Below, one piece after another: positions 1 through 7,344 of a stretch of DNA of 32,258 nucleotides; position 1 is the stretch's first letter, and the number at the start of each line of letters is the position of its first letter. The position numbers and the translations under genes were made by a program. The notes beneath the pieces were generated by a model. That model was not told the DNA's origin. It saw nothing but the letters and a program-made list of their open reading frames with translations, and made no database searches. The DNA lies in NCBI GenBank assembly GCA_038329845.1, contig JBBQNJ010000060.1, positions 1-32,258 on the forward strand, in the 5' to 3' direction. The stretch is from JBBQNJ01 sp038329845. Its GTDB lineage: Bacteria; Planctomycetota; Phycisphaerae; Tepidisphaerales; Tepidisphaeraceae.

Positions 1-277
1 GCAGCATCGCCTGCAACGCCTCCAGCGGCAGGCGCATCCGCGCTTTGCAATAGGCCGCGGCGCTGAAGGGGAACCCGGCCAGACGACGCAGGTGTTCGAT
101 GGCGGTGTTGAACCACAGGGCTTGCAGGACGAACAGATGTAAGGTCCGGACCGGCCCGAGTTTGCGTTCCCGCCATTGGTGTCCCGTCCGGCGGCAGGCC
201 GATTCGATCGCCTCGTCGGGAAGATGTTGATGAAGGTCCTGCTTGATCCGTTCCAACGCGCGTGATGCGATCGCCAT
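1..277 (-). CDS. IS4-family transposase, N-terminal part (cut by window edge)
   Basis: The reverse strand reads an open frame of 92 codons from the ATG at 277 to the left edge. It begins MAIASRALERIKQDLHQHLP and continues with WRERKLGPVRTLHLFVLQ, WFNTAIEHLRRLAG and AAAYCKARMRLPLEAL. I recognise this as the N-terminal domain that precedes the DDE catalytic core in IS4-type transposases. The catalytic part lies outside the window, so whether the element is intact cannot be judged. No terminal inverted repeat could be paired because only one end is visible. It is a mobile element next to repeats at 472-653 and marks the left side of this region as recently rearranged. Confidence 0.75.
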   Translation of the reverse strand, partial: MAIASRALERIKQDLHQHLPDEAIESACRRTGHQWRERKLGPVRTLHLFVLQALWFNTAIEHLRRLAGFPFSAAAYCKARMRLPLEALQAML

Positions 278-471
278 CTGTGGCCTTTCGTAAGAGGACT
301 GGGGGTCAAACCCCACTATAGTCTTCCCCCGTCACGCCCGGCGACGGTCTCACACAAAGAAAGTTGCAGCAGTCGCTTACGACACACCGGTGACGAGTGG
401 GGAGGCTTAAGTGAATGGCATTCGGGTCACCTTGCTTTATGACCGTTTTCCGCGTGTTCTCATCCGCTGCG

Positions 472-553
472 GGTGGATCGACAGCGAGAGCAACCGAACC
501 ATGAGCACAACGCCAGCTGGAACAGGTCAGAAGTCAAAGTGACCCCTTTATGT
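472..553. repeat. 82-bp direct repeat, copy 1
   Basis: This copy matches 572-653 at 78 of 82 positions. The four differences are all transitions (A/G, G/A, T/C, A/G). The copies start exactly 100 bp apart. Each copy could encode a 14-codon frame starting MSTTPAGTGQKS, but there is no ribosome binding site, so I do not call it a gene. The end (AAGTCAAAGTGACCCCTTTA) resembles a dispersed intergenic element rather than a gene part; that reading is inference. Confidence 0.85.
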
Positions 554-571
554 CCGCCCATCTGCGGCGCC

Positions 572-653
572 GGTGGATCGACAGCGAGAGCAGCCGAACC
601 ATGAGCACAACACCAGCCGGAACAGGTCAGAAGTCAAGGTGACCCCTTTATGT
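572..653. repeat. 82-bp direct repeat, copy 2
   Basis: Second copy of the unit at 472-553, with four transitions relative to it. An 11-base inverted match to its CAAGGTGACCC segment lies at 424-434. The unit may be a fragment of a dispersed element that was tandemly duplicated together with an 18-bp spacer. Confidence 0.85.
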
Positions 654-904
654 TCACGCTTACTTCGTGCGCGGCTCAGTGGATCACTTTCACTTCGATA
701 AGGCTCAAGTGGGGTTCCTGACTCGGTCGATCGGATTCATCTCCAACGGCGTTCGTTCCCCGTTCGCAATTCCCAATTCTCACTTCCCTCCCCCGCTCGC
801 CTTGGCGTCTTTTCACCTTGTCACCCTCGCACGTCATCGCCCCTTCATGCTTCACCGCCCCACTCTGTTTCCCATTATCCCGCGGGAACGGTATTCTTCA
901 TCTG

Positions 905-3325
905 GTGGCGTCGGAATCACAAAAGACAGATTCTTCGTGGTCGGCCCGGTGGTGCTGGATCGAGCGACAGACAACGCATCCGTGGAACCGCTACGTCCTG
1001 TTCCGCAAGGCCGTCGAGCTGACCAGCCAGCCTCGGCGGGCGATCGTTCGCGTCAGCGCCGATGCGCGGTACACCTTGTACGTCAATGGCCGGCGAGTTC
1101 ATCAAGGCCCGGCGCGGGGTTTCCCCGAACATCAATCGTTCGACACGCTGGACCTGCGGCCTCTACTGGATGTGGGGCGCAATTCATTATGCGCGATCGT
1201 GCATCAGTTCGGGACGCCGACGTATCAGAGCGTTTATCGTGATGCCAGCGGACTCCTGCTCGATGGCGCAATCGACCTTCAGACTGATTCGATCCCGCTG
1301 CATACGCCGGAGGGATGGATTTGCCGCCAGGCGCGGGGCTGGCGTAAGGACGTGGCCCGGCTGTCGGTGGCGCTGGGGTTTCAGGAGCATTACGACGCCG
1401 ACGCCGATCCGCCGAACTGGATGGACCCGGCCTTCGAGCCATCGACCGACGATGGGTGGATCGATCCGATCGTTCACGGCCCTGTGGGGGTTCTGCCGTG
1501 GATATCGATGGAGCCGCACGGCACGGCGTCGGGAGCCGATCGCATCGAGCCGTTCAAGCAGATCGTGGGGGTTTTCACGGGCGAAAACGCCCGCGGATAC
1601 AAGATTACACCCGAGGTCTTCCATTTCGCCGCGTCGGAGAAACGTTGGAAGGAGAAAGGCCTGCTAGAAGATCCCACGGCCATGCTGGGCGACGATCCGC
1701 GGGTCACGATTGTTCCGCCGCCCGCCGACGGACATTTCGTGATGGCGGTTCTCGATCTGGGGCAGTTGCGGCCGGGCCACCTGGTTCTGGACATCGACGA
1801 TGCCAACGGGGACGAGATCATCGACGTTCTCTACACCCACCGCGCGCTGGCGAGCGGCGCGCCGGAGTTGACAGATGGGTCGGCGGTGCCTTCCGCCGCG
1901 GTCATCTCCGGCGAAGGGATGGGCGATCGTTACCGATGCCGTCCGGGCGCCCAGCACTGGGAGCCGTTCTTCTTCAAGGGATTTCGCTATGCCACGCTGA
2001 TTTTCCGGAACGTCGAAAAGAAGCCGTTGAAAATTCGCCATGTGGCGGTGCGCGAGGTGCGATCGGCGCTGAGCGACAGCGGCGCATTTTCCTGTTCCGA
2101 CGAGCGTCTGACGAACATCTGGGCGGTGGCGCGCGACACGTTGCGGGCCTGCATGCTCGACGCCTGCATCGACAGCCCGGGGGGCGAACAGGCGCAATGG
2201 CTCACCGATTTGCCGGTGGCGTTTGCCTCGAATGTGTACGCCCATGGCGACGTGGCGCTGCTCGAGCGCGCGATTCGGCAGGCGCGTCAATCCCAGGCGT
2301 CCGATGGATCGCTCCAGGCGCATCCGCCGAGCGATTGCCCGCGGTCGCGAATACCCGATGCGATGCTGGCATGGGTCGATCTCCTGTGGGACTGGCATTG
2401 GCAGACCGGCAAGACCAAACTACTGCGGGAATCAGCACCGGCGATGCATCGGCTGTTCGAGTTTTTCGCCGGCCACGAGATCGATCGCGGGATGATCGGC
2501 CGGTTCGACGGCTGGTGGGTTTTCCTCGATTCGGCGCCAGTCTGGAAGCAAGACCTCAGCGCCCTGCTCAACCTGATCTATCTCAAGGCGATGAGCCACG
2601 CTGCCGACGTGTGCGGGCTTATCGACGATCCACTGGCCGAACAATATCGCGCCAAGGCGCGGACCCTGGGCGATGCCCTGCGCGAGACGTTCTGGGACCC
2701 GACCCGCAAGGTCTGGCGCGACGGGTTCGATCCGGCGACAAATACTCCCGTCGAGCAGGTCTCGCAGCAGACCAATGCCTTGGCGGTCTTGCTGAAGTTG
2801 AATGAGCCGGAGGATCGCCAAACCATCGCCCGAACCACGCTGCTGCGGGCTGCGGGCAGCCGCAGAACCCGGATCATCACCGCTTCTCCGCGGTTCTATA
2901 CCTGGGTAAACCAGGCGTTGATCGAGTGTGGTATGCGGGCCGAAGTCGTGGATTTGATCGGGGAAAAATGGGGCAGGCTGCTGGACGAAGGGGATCGTAC
3001 CTTCCCCGAGTCATGGGAGGATGGGGAGCGATGTCATGTCAGCGCCACCGCGCCGCTGCAACAGCTCAGCCGGATTATTCTCGGCATCGAACCGACGGCG
3101 GCGGGCTGGCAGAAGGTGCGCATTCAGCCGTTCGCCGCCGGGCTGGATTTTGCGCGGGGCGTCGTCCCGTCGCCGCACGGGGAAATCAAGGCGGAGTGGG
3201 AAAAAGTAGGCGATGACCAACTGGTGGTGCGCATCGACCTTCCCGCCGGCATCGAGGCCGATTTCATCGACCCTCGCGGCGAAAAGAGGCCGCTGAGCGC
3301 TGGACCGAATGAATTCCAAACGTAA
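905..3325 (+). CDS. Alpha-L-rhamnosidase, glycoside hydrolase family 78
   Basis: The predicted enzyme (806 residues) removes terminal alpha-L-rhamnose from plant or algal polysaccharides or glycosides. The N-terminal half has the beta-sandwich features of GH78, for example VSADARYTLYVNGRRVHQGP followed by a DASGLLLDGAI segment. The catalytic (alpha/alpha)6 barrel holds D423-SPGG-E428-QAQWLT-D435. This acidic spacing (5 and 12 residues after the first Asp) is the one known for the GH78 active site, where the usual motif is DCPxRE. A later FPESWEDGE segment probably carries the second catalytic acid. The C-terminus is the usual beta domain. No signal peptide is visible, so it likely acts in the cytoplasm. 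The start is uncertain. The frame is open back to a TTG at 818, but those 29 codons look like non-coding DNA, and family similarity begins just after the GTG at 905. It has no operon partner on its strand. Confidence 0.88.
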   Translation: MASESQKTDSSWSARWCWIERQTTHPWNRYVLFRKAVELTSQPRRAIVRVSADARYTLYVNGRRVHQGPARGFPEHQSFDTLDLRPLLDVGRNSLCAIVHQFGTPTYQSVYRDASGLLLDGAIDLQTDSIPLHTPEGWICRQARGWRKDVARLSVALGFQEHYDADADPPNWMDPAFEPSTDDGWIDPIVHGPVGVLPWISMEPHGTASGADRIEPFKQIVGVFTGENARGYKITPEVFHFAASEKRWKEKGLLEDPTAMLGDDPRVTIVPPPADGHFVMAVLDLGQLRPGHLVLDIDDANGDEIIDVLYTHRALASGAPELTDGSAVPSAAVISGEGMGDRYRCRPGAQHWEPFFFKGFRYATLIFRNVEKKPLKIRHVAVREVRSALSDSGAFSCSDERLTNIWAVARDTLRACMLDACIDSPGGEQAQWLTDLPVAFASNVYAHGDVALLERAIRQARQSQASDGSLQAHPPSDCPRSRIPDAMLAWVDLLWDWHWQTGKTKLLRESAPAMHRLFEFFAGHEIDRGMIGRFDGWWVFLDSAPVWKQDLSALLNLIYLKAMSHAADVCGLIDDPLAEQYRAKARTLGDALRETFWDPTRKVWRDGFDPATNTPVEQVSQQTNALAVLLKLNEPEDRQTIARTTLLRAAGSRRTRIITASPRFYTWVNQALIECGMRAEVVDLIGEKWGRLLDEGDRTFPESWEDGERCHVSATAPLQQLSRIILGIEPTAAGWQKVRIQPFAAGLDFARGVVPSPHGEIKAEWEKVGDDQLVVRIDLPAGIEADFIDPRGEKRPLSAGPNEFQT

Positions 3326-3366
3326 ACCCGACTTCCGCGTTATGTATGGCAAGAGCACCTGGCCAC

Positions 3367-3546
3367 GCAGCACTGCGTCTCGACGCAGCACTACGTCTCG
3401 AGGCAGCACTGCGTATCGAGGCAGCACTGCGTCTCGAGGCAGCACTACGTCTCGAGGCCGCACTGCGTCTCGACGCAGCACTACGTCTCGAGGCAGCATT
3501 GCGTCTCGAGGCAGCATTGCGTCTCGAGGCAACTTTGCGTATCGAG
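3367..3546. repeat. Ten tandem 18-bp repeats
   Basis: Ten consecutive 18-bp units with consensus GCAGCACTGCGTCTCGAG run without gaps. Variable positions are G/A at base 9, C/T at base 7, C/A at base 13 and C/G at base 18, and the last unit is the most diverged. No stop occurs in several frames on both strands. In the frame starting at the ATG at 3346 the units read as the hexapeptide AALRLE, and the changes are silent (Leu CTG/CTA/TTG, Ala GCA/GCC) or conservative (Leu/Ile, Asp/Glu), except one Ala to Thr. That frame has no ribosome binding site and no protein-like sequence after the repeats, so I treat it as a minisatellite with coding only possible. Confidence 0.9.
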
Positions 3547-3958
3547 CGGGCAGTCCTCATCACTGGCTTGAACCGGGAACCAGCCGGAGTCGGCGATCTG
3601 AATATCGAACCCAGATCGGCATGGGGTTCAGGCGGGCCTGCCAGTCGGGTAACGGCTCGCGTGCCGTGTCTTGATCACGCAAATGGGAATCGGAAAGCTC
3701 GAGACGAATCTGAATCCGTTCAGGGCGTTGGACTGGGGTTTGATACATATAGAACCTCCGTGGGTACGACACCTGAACGAGGTTGCAAAACAGGTGCCCA
3801 CGGCACGATCTCATGATGTGTCCGCTTGTTACGGGTGTTCGTTTCCTGTGAAAATAGGGGGAATTTGACGGCGGGAACCAGAGAACAACCTCAGATTCCC
3901 CGCAAGGACAGCGACGAAGTGTCGCCGGTAGGTATTTTAACTGGACAGTTTGTCGTCG
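3547..3958. other. Intergenic stretch, nothing recognised
   Basis: This lies between the 18-bp repeat array and the convergent motB stop. Short open frames exist (for example 3671-3868), but none has a ribosome binding site together with a recognisable product. No terminator hairpin with a T run was found for either neighbouring gene. Confidence 0.4.
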
Positions 3959-4759
3959 TTAGGGATATGTAGGCGGAGGGTCTGAGGGCGCTGCGGGCGC
4001 GGTCGCCGTCGCCGGATTCTGCAATTCTTCGGCAAGCATCGTCGTCGCCTCCACCTCGACTCGCCGGTTGAGGGACTGGGCATCGGGCGTATACGTTCGC
4101 TGCACCACCGGCTCGAACGTCGAGCATCCCTGGACTCGGACGATTTCCGGATCCACCCCGTGGGAGGTCAGATAATCCGAGACCGCCTGGGCCCGCCGGA
4201 GGGAAAGGTCCATCCGCTGTTGGGCGTTGGCTTCGGCGCCCAGATCATCAAGCGAAGCGTGCCCTTTAACCATGATGATATTTCGGTGTCCGCGAATGAG
4301 CAGGACAATCTGATCCAGCGCCTTGATCGTCGCGGGGGTGAGTTGAGCATCGTCGGCGTGGAAGAGCAGCCGTCCCCCCACCGCCGACTGGCGCCCGGGG
4401 CGAATGCTGGTGTTTTCTACTTCGCTTCCCTCGGGACTGGTGCGGCGCTGCTCGGTATGGCCGCCTTCGCCAGGCCCCTGTTGGCGGGCGCGCTTGCGGA
4501 GCATGGCCTGCGCCACCGGATCGCTGGAGTGGGGATCAGGCTCCCAGCCGAAACCGCCGCGTATCTCGCCAACGACCTCGAGCCAGTCTTCGGTCTGGGC
4601 AGCGGCATCGGCGGTGGTCTTCGGCTGCATCCCGGGCTTGAGCACCCACAGGATCACGAACAGCCCCATCATGCACATGATCAGATCGGCCAGAGTGAAG
4701 ATCCACTCCGGGCATTCTTCGCATTCGACTTCCTTGCATTTGCAGGCTTGCTTGGACAT
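3959..4759 (-). CDS. motB: Flagellar motor stator protein MotB (OmpA-like domain)
   Basis: This 266-residue protein is the peptidoglycan-anchored stator partner of MotA. A single membrane helix at residues 18-40 carries Asp25 in EWIFTLADLIMCMMGLFVIL, aligned with the proton-binding Asp32 of E. coli MotB. Residues about 130-250 form an OmpA-like peptidoglycan-binding domain, with GHASLDDLG, LSLRRAQAVSDYL and a terminal NRRVEVEA motif. Unusual is a Cys-rich cytoplasmic tip, C6-x-C8-x4-C13-x2-C16, which could bind metal. The C-terminus is a Pro/Ala-rich tail. The gene starts 27 bp after the motA stop, so the two are co-transcribed. A TolR/ExbD-like role is possible but less likely given the OmpA domain. 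Confidence 0.88.
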   Translation of the reverse strand: MSKQACKCKEVECEECPEWIFTLADLIMCMMGLFVILWVLKPGMQPKTTADAAAQTEDWLEVVGEIRGGFGWEPDPHSSDPVAQAMLRKRARQQGPGEGGHTEQRRTSPEGSEVENTSIRPGRQSAVGGRLLFHADDAQLTPATIKALDQIVLLIRGHRNIIMVKGHASLDDLGAEANAQQRMDLSLRRAQAVSDYLTSHGVDPEIVRVQGCSTFEPVVQRTYTPDAQSLNRRVEVEATTMLAEELQNPATATAPAAPSDPPPTYP

Positions 4760-4786
4760 GTCAGCTTATCCGGCGATTCATCTCGA

Positions 4787-5566
4787 TCAGGCGGCCTTGG
4801 CCATGGCCGTCTGCTGCTTGGAACTTAAGAAGCTGAGCAACTGCATCTCGACCACGCGCGGATTATTTCCCGCCTGGATGCTCAGAACGCCTTGCAGGAT
4901 GATCTCCTTGGAAAACGCCTCTTCGCGGCTCTTTAGCCCCAGTTTTTCAGCGATCGGACCGGCCACAAGGTTCTGAAGCAAGGCCCCATAGAGCGTTCCA
5001 ACCAAGGCCACCGCCAGCGCAGCGCCGATGACGGCCGCATCGCCGTCGAGATTTCGGAACATAGCCACCTGGGCCGACAGACAGGCGATCAGACCGCAGC
5101 CGGGCCCAAACTTGGCGAGCATTCCCCAGAAGTGCTTGCCGTGCTTGTGGCGCTCGAGCATCGCTTCGACCTCGATGCGCATGATCCGTTCGATGATTTC
5201 CGGGTCGGTTCCGTCGATCGTGAGTTGAAGCCCGCGTCGCAGAAACGGATCCGGCGCCTCGCGGGCGACGCTTTCCAGCGCCAACACCCCGTCCCGGCGG
5301 GCGGTTTCGGCGTACTGCACCATCTCCTTGATCAGGTGCTCGATATGCGCTTCCTTCGAGAAGAATATCTTCTTCACCGAAGCCAGCGCGCTGATGATCG
5401 CGTGCAGCGGCATCGACAGGAACGCCGCTCCAAGGGCGCAGCCGCCGACCAGCAGAATTTCTCCGGGCTTGAGATACGCGCCCAGCTCGCCGTGGGAAGC
5501 ATGATTCATCCCGTACAGCAAGGCACCCCAGGCGAGCACGTATCCAATCAGCGTTGCGATATCCAT
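4787..5566 (-). CDS. motA: Flagellar motor stator protein MotA
   Basis: The 259-residue protein forms the ion channel and torque-generating part of the stator with MotB. Four membrane segments are visible: two near the N-terminus (residues about 5-22 and 35-58) and two in the C-terminal half (about 150-210). A charged cytoplasmic loop with many Arg and Glu residues lies between them. FGPGCG and AGPIAEKLGLK carry prolines matching the two conserved MotA prolines. The ATG follows an AGGGA Shine-Dalgarno sequence at about 8 nt. It is the first gene of the motA-motB pair. No other flagellar gene is in the window. No clear sigma-70 promoter was seen upstream, so another sigma factor may be used. 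Confidence 0.9.
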   Translation of the reverse strand: MDIATLIGYVLAWGALLYGMNHASHGELGAYLKPGEILLVGGCALGAAFLSMPLHAIISALASVKKIFFSKEAHIEHLIKEMVQYAETARRDGVLALESVAREAPDPFLRRGLQLTIDGTDPEIIERIMRIEVEAMLERHKHGKHFWGMLAKFGPGCGLIACLSAQVAMFRNLDGDAAVIGAALAVALVGTLYGALLQNLVAGPIAEKLGLKSREEAFSKEIILQGVLSIQAGNNPRVVEMQLLSFLSSKQQTAMAKAA

Positions 5567-5660
5567 TCGGCTATCCCTGACCCATCAGCCAAGATCATTC
5601 CGCGCGACACGACAGTGTTCTCCCGCTGAATATCGGCCCAGCACCCCGCCGGGGATGAGA

Positions 5661-6620
5661 TTATGGGACAATCGCCGCCGGCTTGCGGCGGGATGACTCT
5701 TCCAAATAGCCCGCTTCTTCCAGTCGGGCGAGCAACAGGTGGAAATAGATCAGGCCGCCGAAGCCATTCCACTTTTCCAGGAGGCGGGCGGTGGAGTCAA
5801 AGTCGAGCGGGGTCTTGACGCCGAGCCATTTCTTGAGGTTGTTGCGTCCGCCCACATCGTCGCCGGGGAAAACATGAAGCCGCCCGAAGCCGCGCAGCAG
5901 GGCGTATTCCGCCGTCCAGCGTCCTACTCCGCGAAGCGTTTGCAGTCGGTTGACTGCCACATCGTCCGGAAGATTCTGGAGCGACTCCAGGTCCAGGCCG
6001 CCGTCCAAGATAGCGCTGGCCAATTCAATGATCGCGCGACCCTTGTGCCGGCTGAACCCGAGCCGGCGCAGCGATGTCTCGGAAGCCTTGACCAGATCGC
6101 GCGGCCGGGGAAAGGCATACGCAACATCGTTGTGCGGATCGAATTGTGAACCGTACTCCCGTGCCAACCGATTCAATAGTTGGATTCCCACCGTCAAGGT
6201 CAACTGCTGGCAAGCGAACGCATTGACCAGTGCCTCGAAAATGCTGGTGAATCGCGGCGGTCTCATTCCCTCGAACCGGCGGGCCAGTGTGTTCAAGGGT
6301 TCGTGGCGGGCCGAAAAACAATTGAACGCTTCGAGATCCACGTCGAGTCCCAGCAGTCGCCGCAAGATCGGAGCGATCTCGTCTTTGGGACGATCGGGCA
6401 AGGATTCGCAGCGGACGACAACTTTAAGTTTCGGCGCCCGGGGCGGCGCGATCTGTCGAACGATGACTTCGACGGTTTCATCCGCAAGTGACAACACCCG
6501 GCGATAGGCTTGGCCATCCCAACGATCGACGAGATTGTCGGGCCGGCGGCGCAGCGTCCATGCGGTCAAATCCAATCGGAAAGGCAGGGCGGGAACTAGA
6601 AAGAATGACTTCTGTTTCAT
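5661..6620 (-). CDS. DNA-3-methyladenine glycosylase II-like (AlkA/HhH-GPD family)
   Basis: This predicted 319-residue base-excision repair enzyme would remove alkylated bases from DNA. A helix-hairpin-helix segment, LQTLRGVGRWTAEYALLRG, is followed by VFPGDDVGG, where Asp255 matches the catalytic Asp of AlkA. There is no lysine at the OGG1 position, which supports a monofunctional glycosylase. The N-terminal part (residues 1-100) fits the AlkA-type beta domain. The frame is open further upstream, but I chose the ATG at 6620. It overlaps the stop of the upstream DUF488 gene as ATGA, has a GGGG-rich ribosome binding site, and starts where the domain begins (MKQKSFFLVPALPFRLDLTA). Translational coupling to the DUF488 gene is likely. 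Confidence 0.86.
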   Translation of the reverse strand: MKQKSFFLVPALPFRLDLTAWTLRRRPDNLVDRWDGQAYRRVLSLADETVEVIVRQIAPPRAPKLKVVVRCESLPDRPKDEIAPILRRLLGLDVDLEAFNCFSARHEPLNTLARRFEGMRPPRFTSIFEALVNAFACQQLTLTVGIQLLNRLAREYGSQFDPHNDVAYAFPRPRDLVKASETSLRRLGFSRHKGRAIIELASAILDGGLDLESLQNLPDDVAVNRLQTLRGVGRWTAEYALLRGFGRLHVFPGDDVGGRNNLKKWLGVKTPLDFDSTARLLEKWNGFGGLIYFHLLLARLEEAGYLEESSRRKPAAIVP

Positions 6621-7162
6621 CCCCGCACCCCTGGATAGTTGATTTCCGGCGGTTGGCCCCTGCGCTTCTTGACGACGGCGAACGCCGTCAGTTCGTGCCG
6701 CGTGGCGGAGCGCTCGCTCATAATGTGTTTCACCGGAATGCCGCGCGCCGTTTCGGCATCGGCGATCATTCTTCGATGGCAGCGCCACCAGACGGCCTCG
6801 GAACACATGACGCAAACCCGTCGCTTTTTCCGCCGCGCGTTTAAGTCATCCAAGCCGTCGGTGAATGCCGGTGTTTGCATGTAGTCGGCATATCCACGAA
6901 AGCTCGCGTTACGCCAACCTTCGTTTACGAAATCCTTTTTCAGCGGCCGAAATCCCCCCAATGCCTGTAGATGCATGTAGCGGATCCCGGATTTGGGCAA
7001 TGCTTTCTCCATCAGATCCTTGCTGAACCACGGATAGGCCCGCGACCTCGGCACCGTTCTGACATCGACAAGCTCCTGGATCTTCCACGTCTTGAGCAGG
7101 GCGACAAACTCATCCCAGCTTCGAGTGGAATGGCCGATTGTGAACAATATTCGCTGTCCCAT
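6617..7162 (-). CDS. DUF488 family protein
   Basis: This is a small 181-residue protein with the two hallmarks of DUF488: an N-terminal ILFTIGHSTRSWDEFVALL segment and a C-terminal CSEAVWWRCHRRMIAD motif (Cys-x7-CHR type). The family's biochemical role is not established. The Cys/His/Arg cluster suggests nucleic acid or small-ligand chemistry. Its stop overlaps the start of the AlkA-like glycosylase by four bases (ATGA), so the two are translated together, which hints at a DNA repair role. The start may be the ATG at 7162 or one eight codons upstream at 7186. Neither has a strong ribosome binding site, and family proteins usually start just before the TIGHS motif. It is divergent from the gene at 7345. 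Confidence 0.85.
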   Translation of the reverse strand: MGQRILFTIGHSTRSWDEFVALLKTWKIQELVDVRTVPRSRAYPWFSKDLMEKALPKSGIRYMHLQALGGFRPLKKDFVNEGWRNASFRGYADYMQTPAFTDGLDDLNARRKKRRVCVMCSEAVWWRCHRRMIADAETARGIPVKHIMSERSATRHELTAFAVVKKRRGQPPEINYPGVRG

Positions 7163-7213
7163 GGCGAGTTGTTTATAATAGGTCATTGTTTCGCGCGCCG
7201 GCGAGTGGATTTC

Positions 7214-7242
7214 TTGACACTCCGCGGGGGGTTTGCTAGTGT
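7214..7242 (+). promoter_or_regulatory. Sigma-70-like promoter, TTGACA-N17-TAGTGT
   Basis: A perfect -35 hexamer TTGACA (7214-7219) is followed after exactly 17 bases by TAGTGT (7237-7242), which keeps the TA...T core of a -10 box. It lies 103 bp before the ATG at 7345 and points toward it. The divergent DUF488 gene starts 52 bp to the left. Confidence 0.6.
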
Positions 7243-7344
7243 TCGCGCAGAGTGCGGGATGCGTTGGACTTGCGTTTCTCGCGGGGGATGAGGTGCGCCG
7301 CGTAGGACAGGCTTTCGGATCCACGCCGCCAGGAGAACCGCCTG

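Larger units (their letters stand above)
278..904. other. Non-coding stretch after the transposase start
   Basis: No convincing gene was found here. It contains a short hairpin (GGGG-tcaaa-CCCC, near 303-315) that may belong to the insertion element end, and two near-identical 82-bp direct repeats (listed separately). GGGTCACCTTG at 424-434 is the exact reverse complement of CAAGGTGACCC inside the second repeat, so an inverted element is also present. From about 760 the sequence is pyrimidine-rich on the plus strand and leads into the rhamnosidase gene. Confidence 0.5.

Noticed and set aside
1456..2805. 449-codon plus-strand frame inside the rhamnosidase
   Set aside because: It overlaps the GH78 catalytic domain in another frame and is composed of Arg/Gly/Ala-rich low-information sequence.
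3367..3546. CRISPR array
   Set aside because: The 18-bp units are contiguous with no spacers between them, so this is a plain tandem repeat.
3346..3816. 156-codon frame containing the AALRLE repeats
   Set aside because: There is no ribosome binding site and the 90 residues after the repeats look random; kept only as a possibility in the findings.
3671..3868. 65-codon frame in the intergenic region before motB
   Set aside because: It has no ribosome binding site, no known motif and no supporting context.
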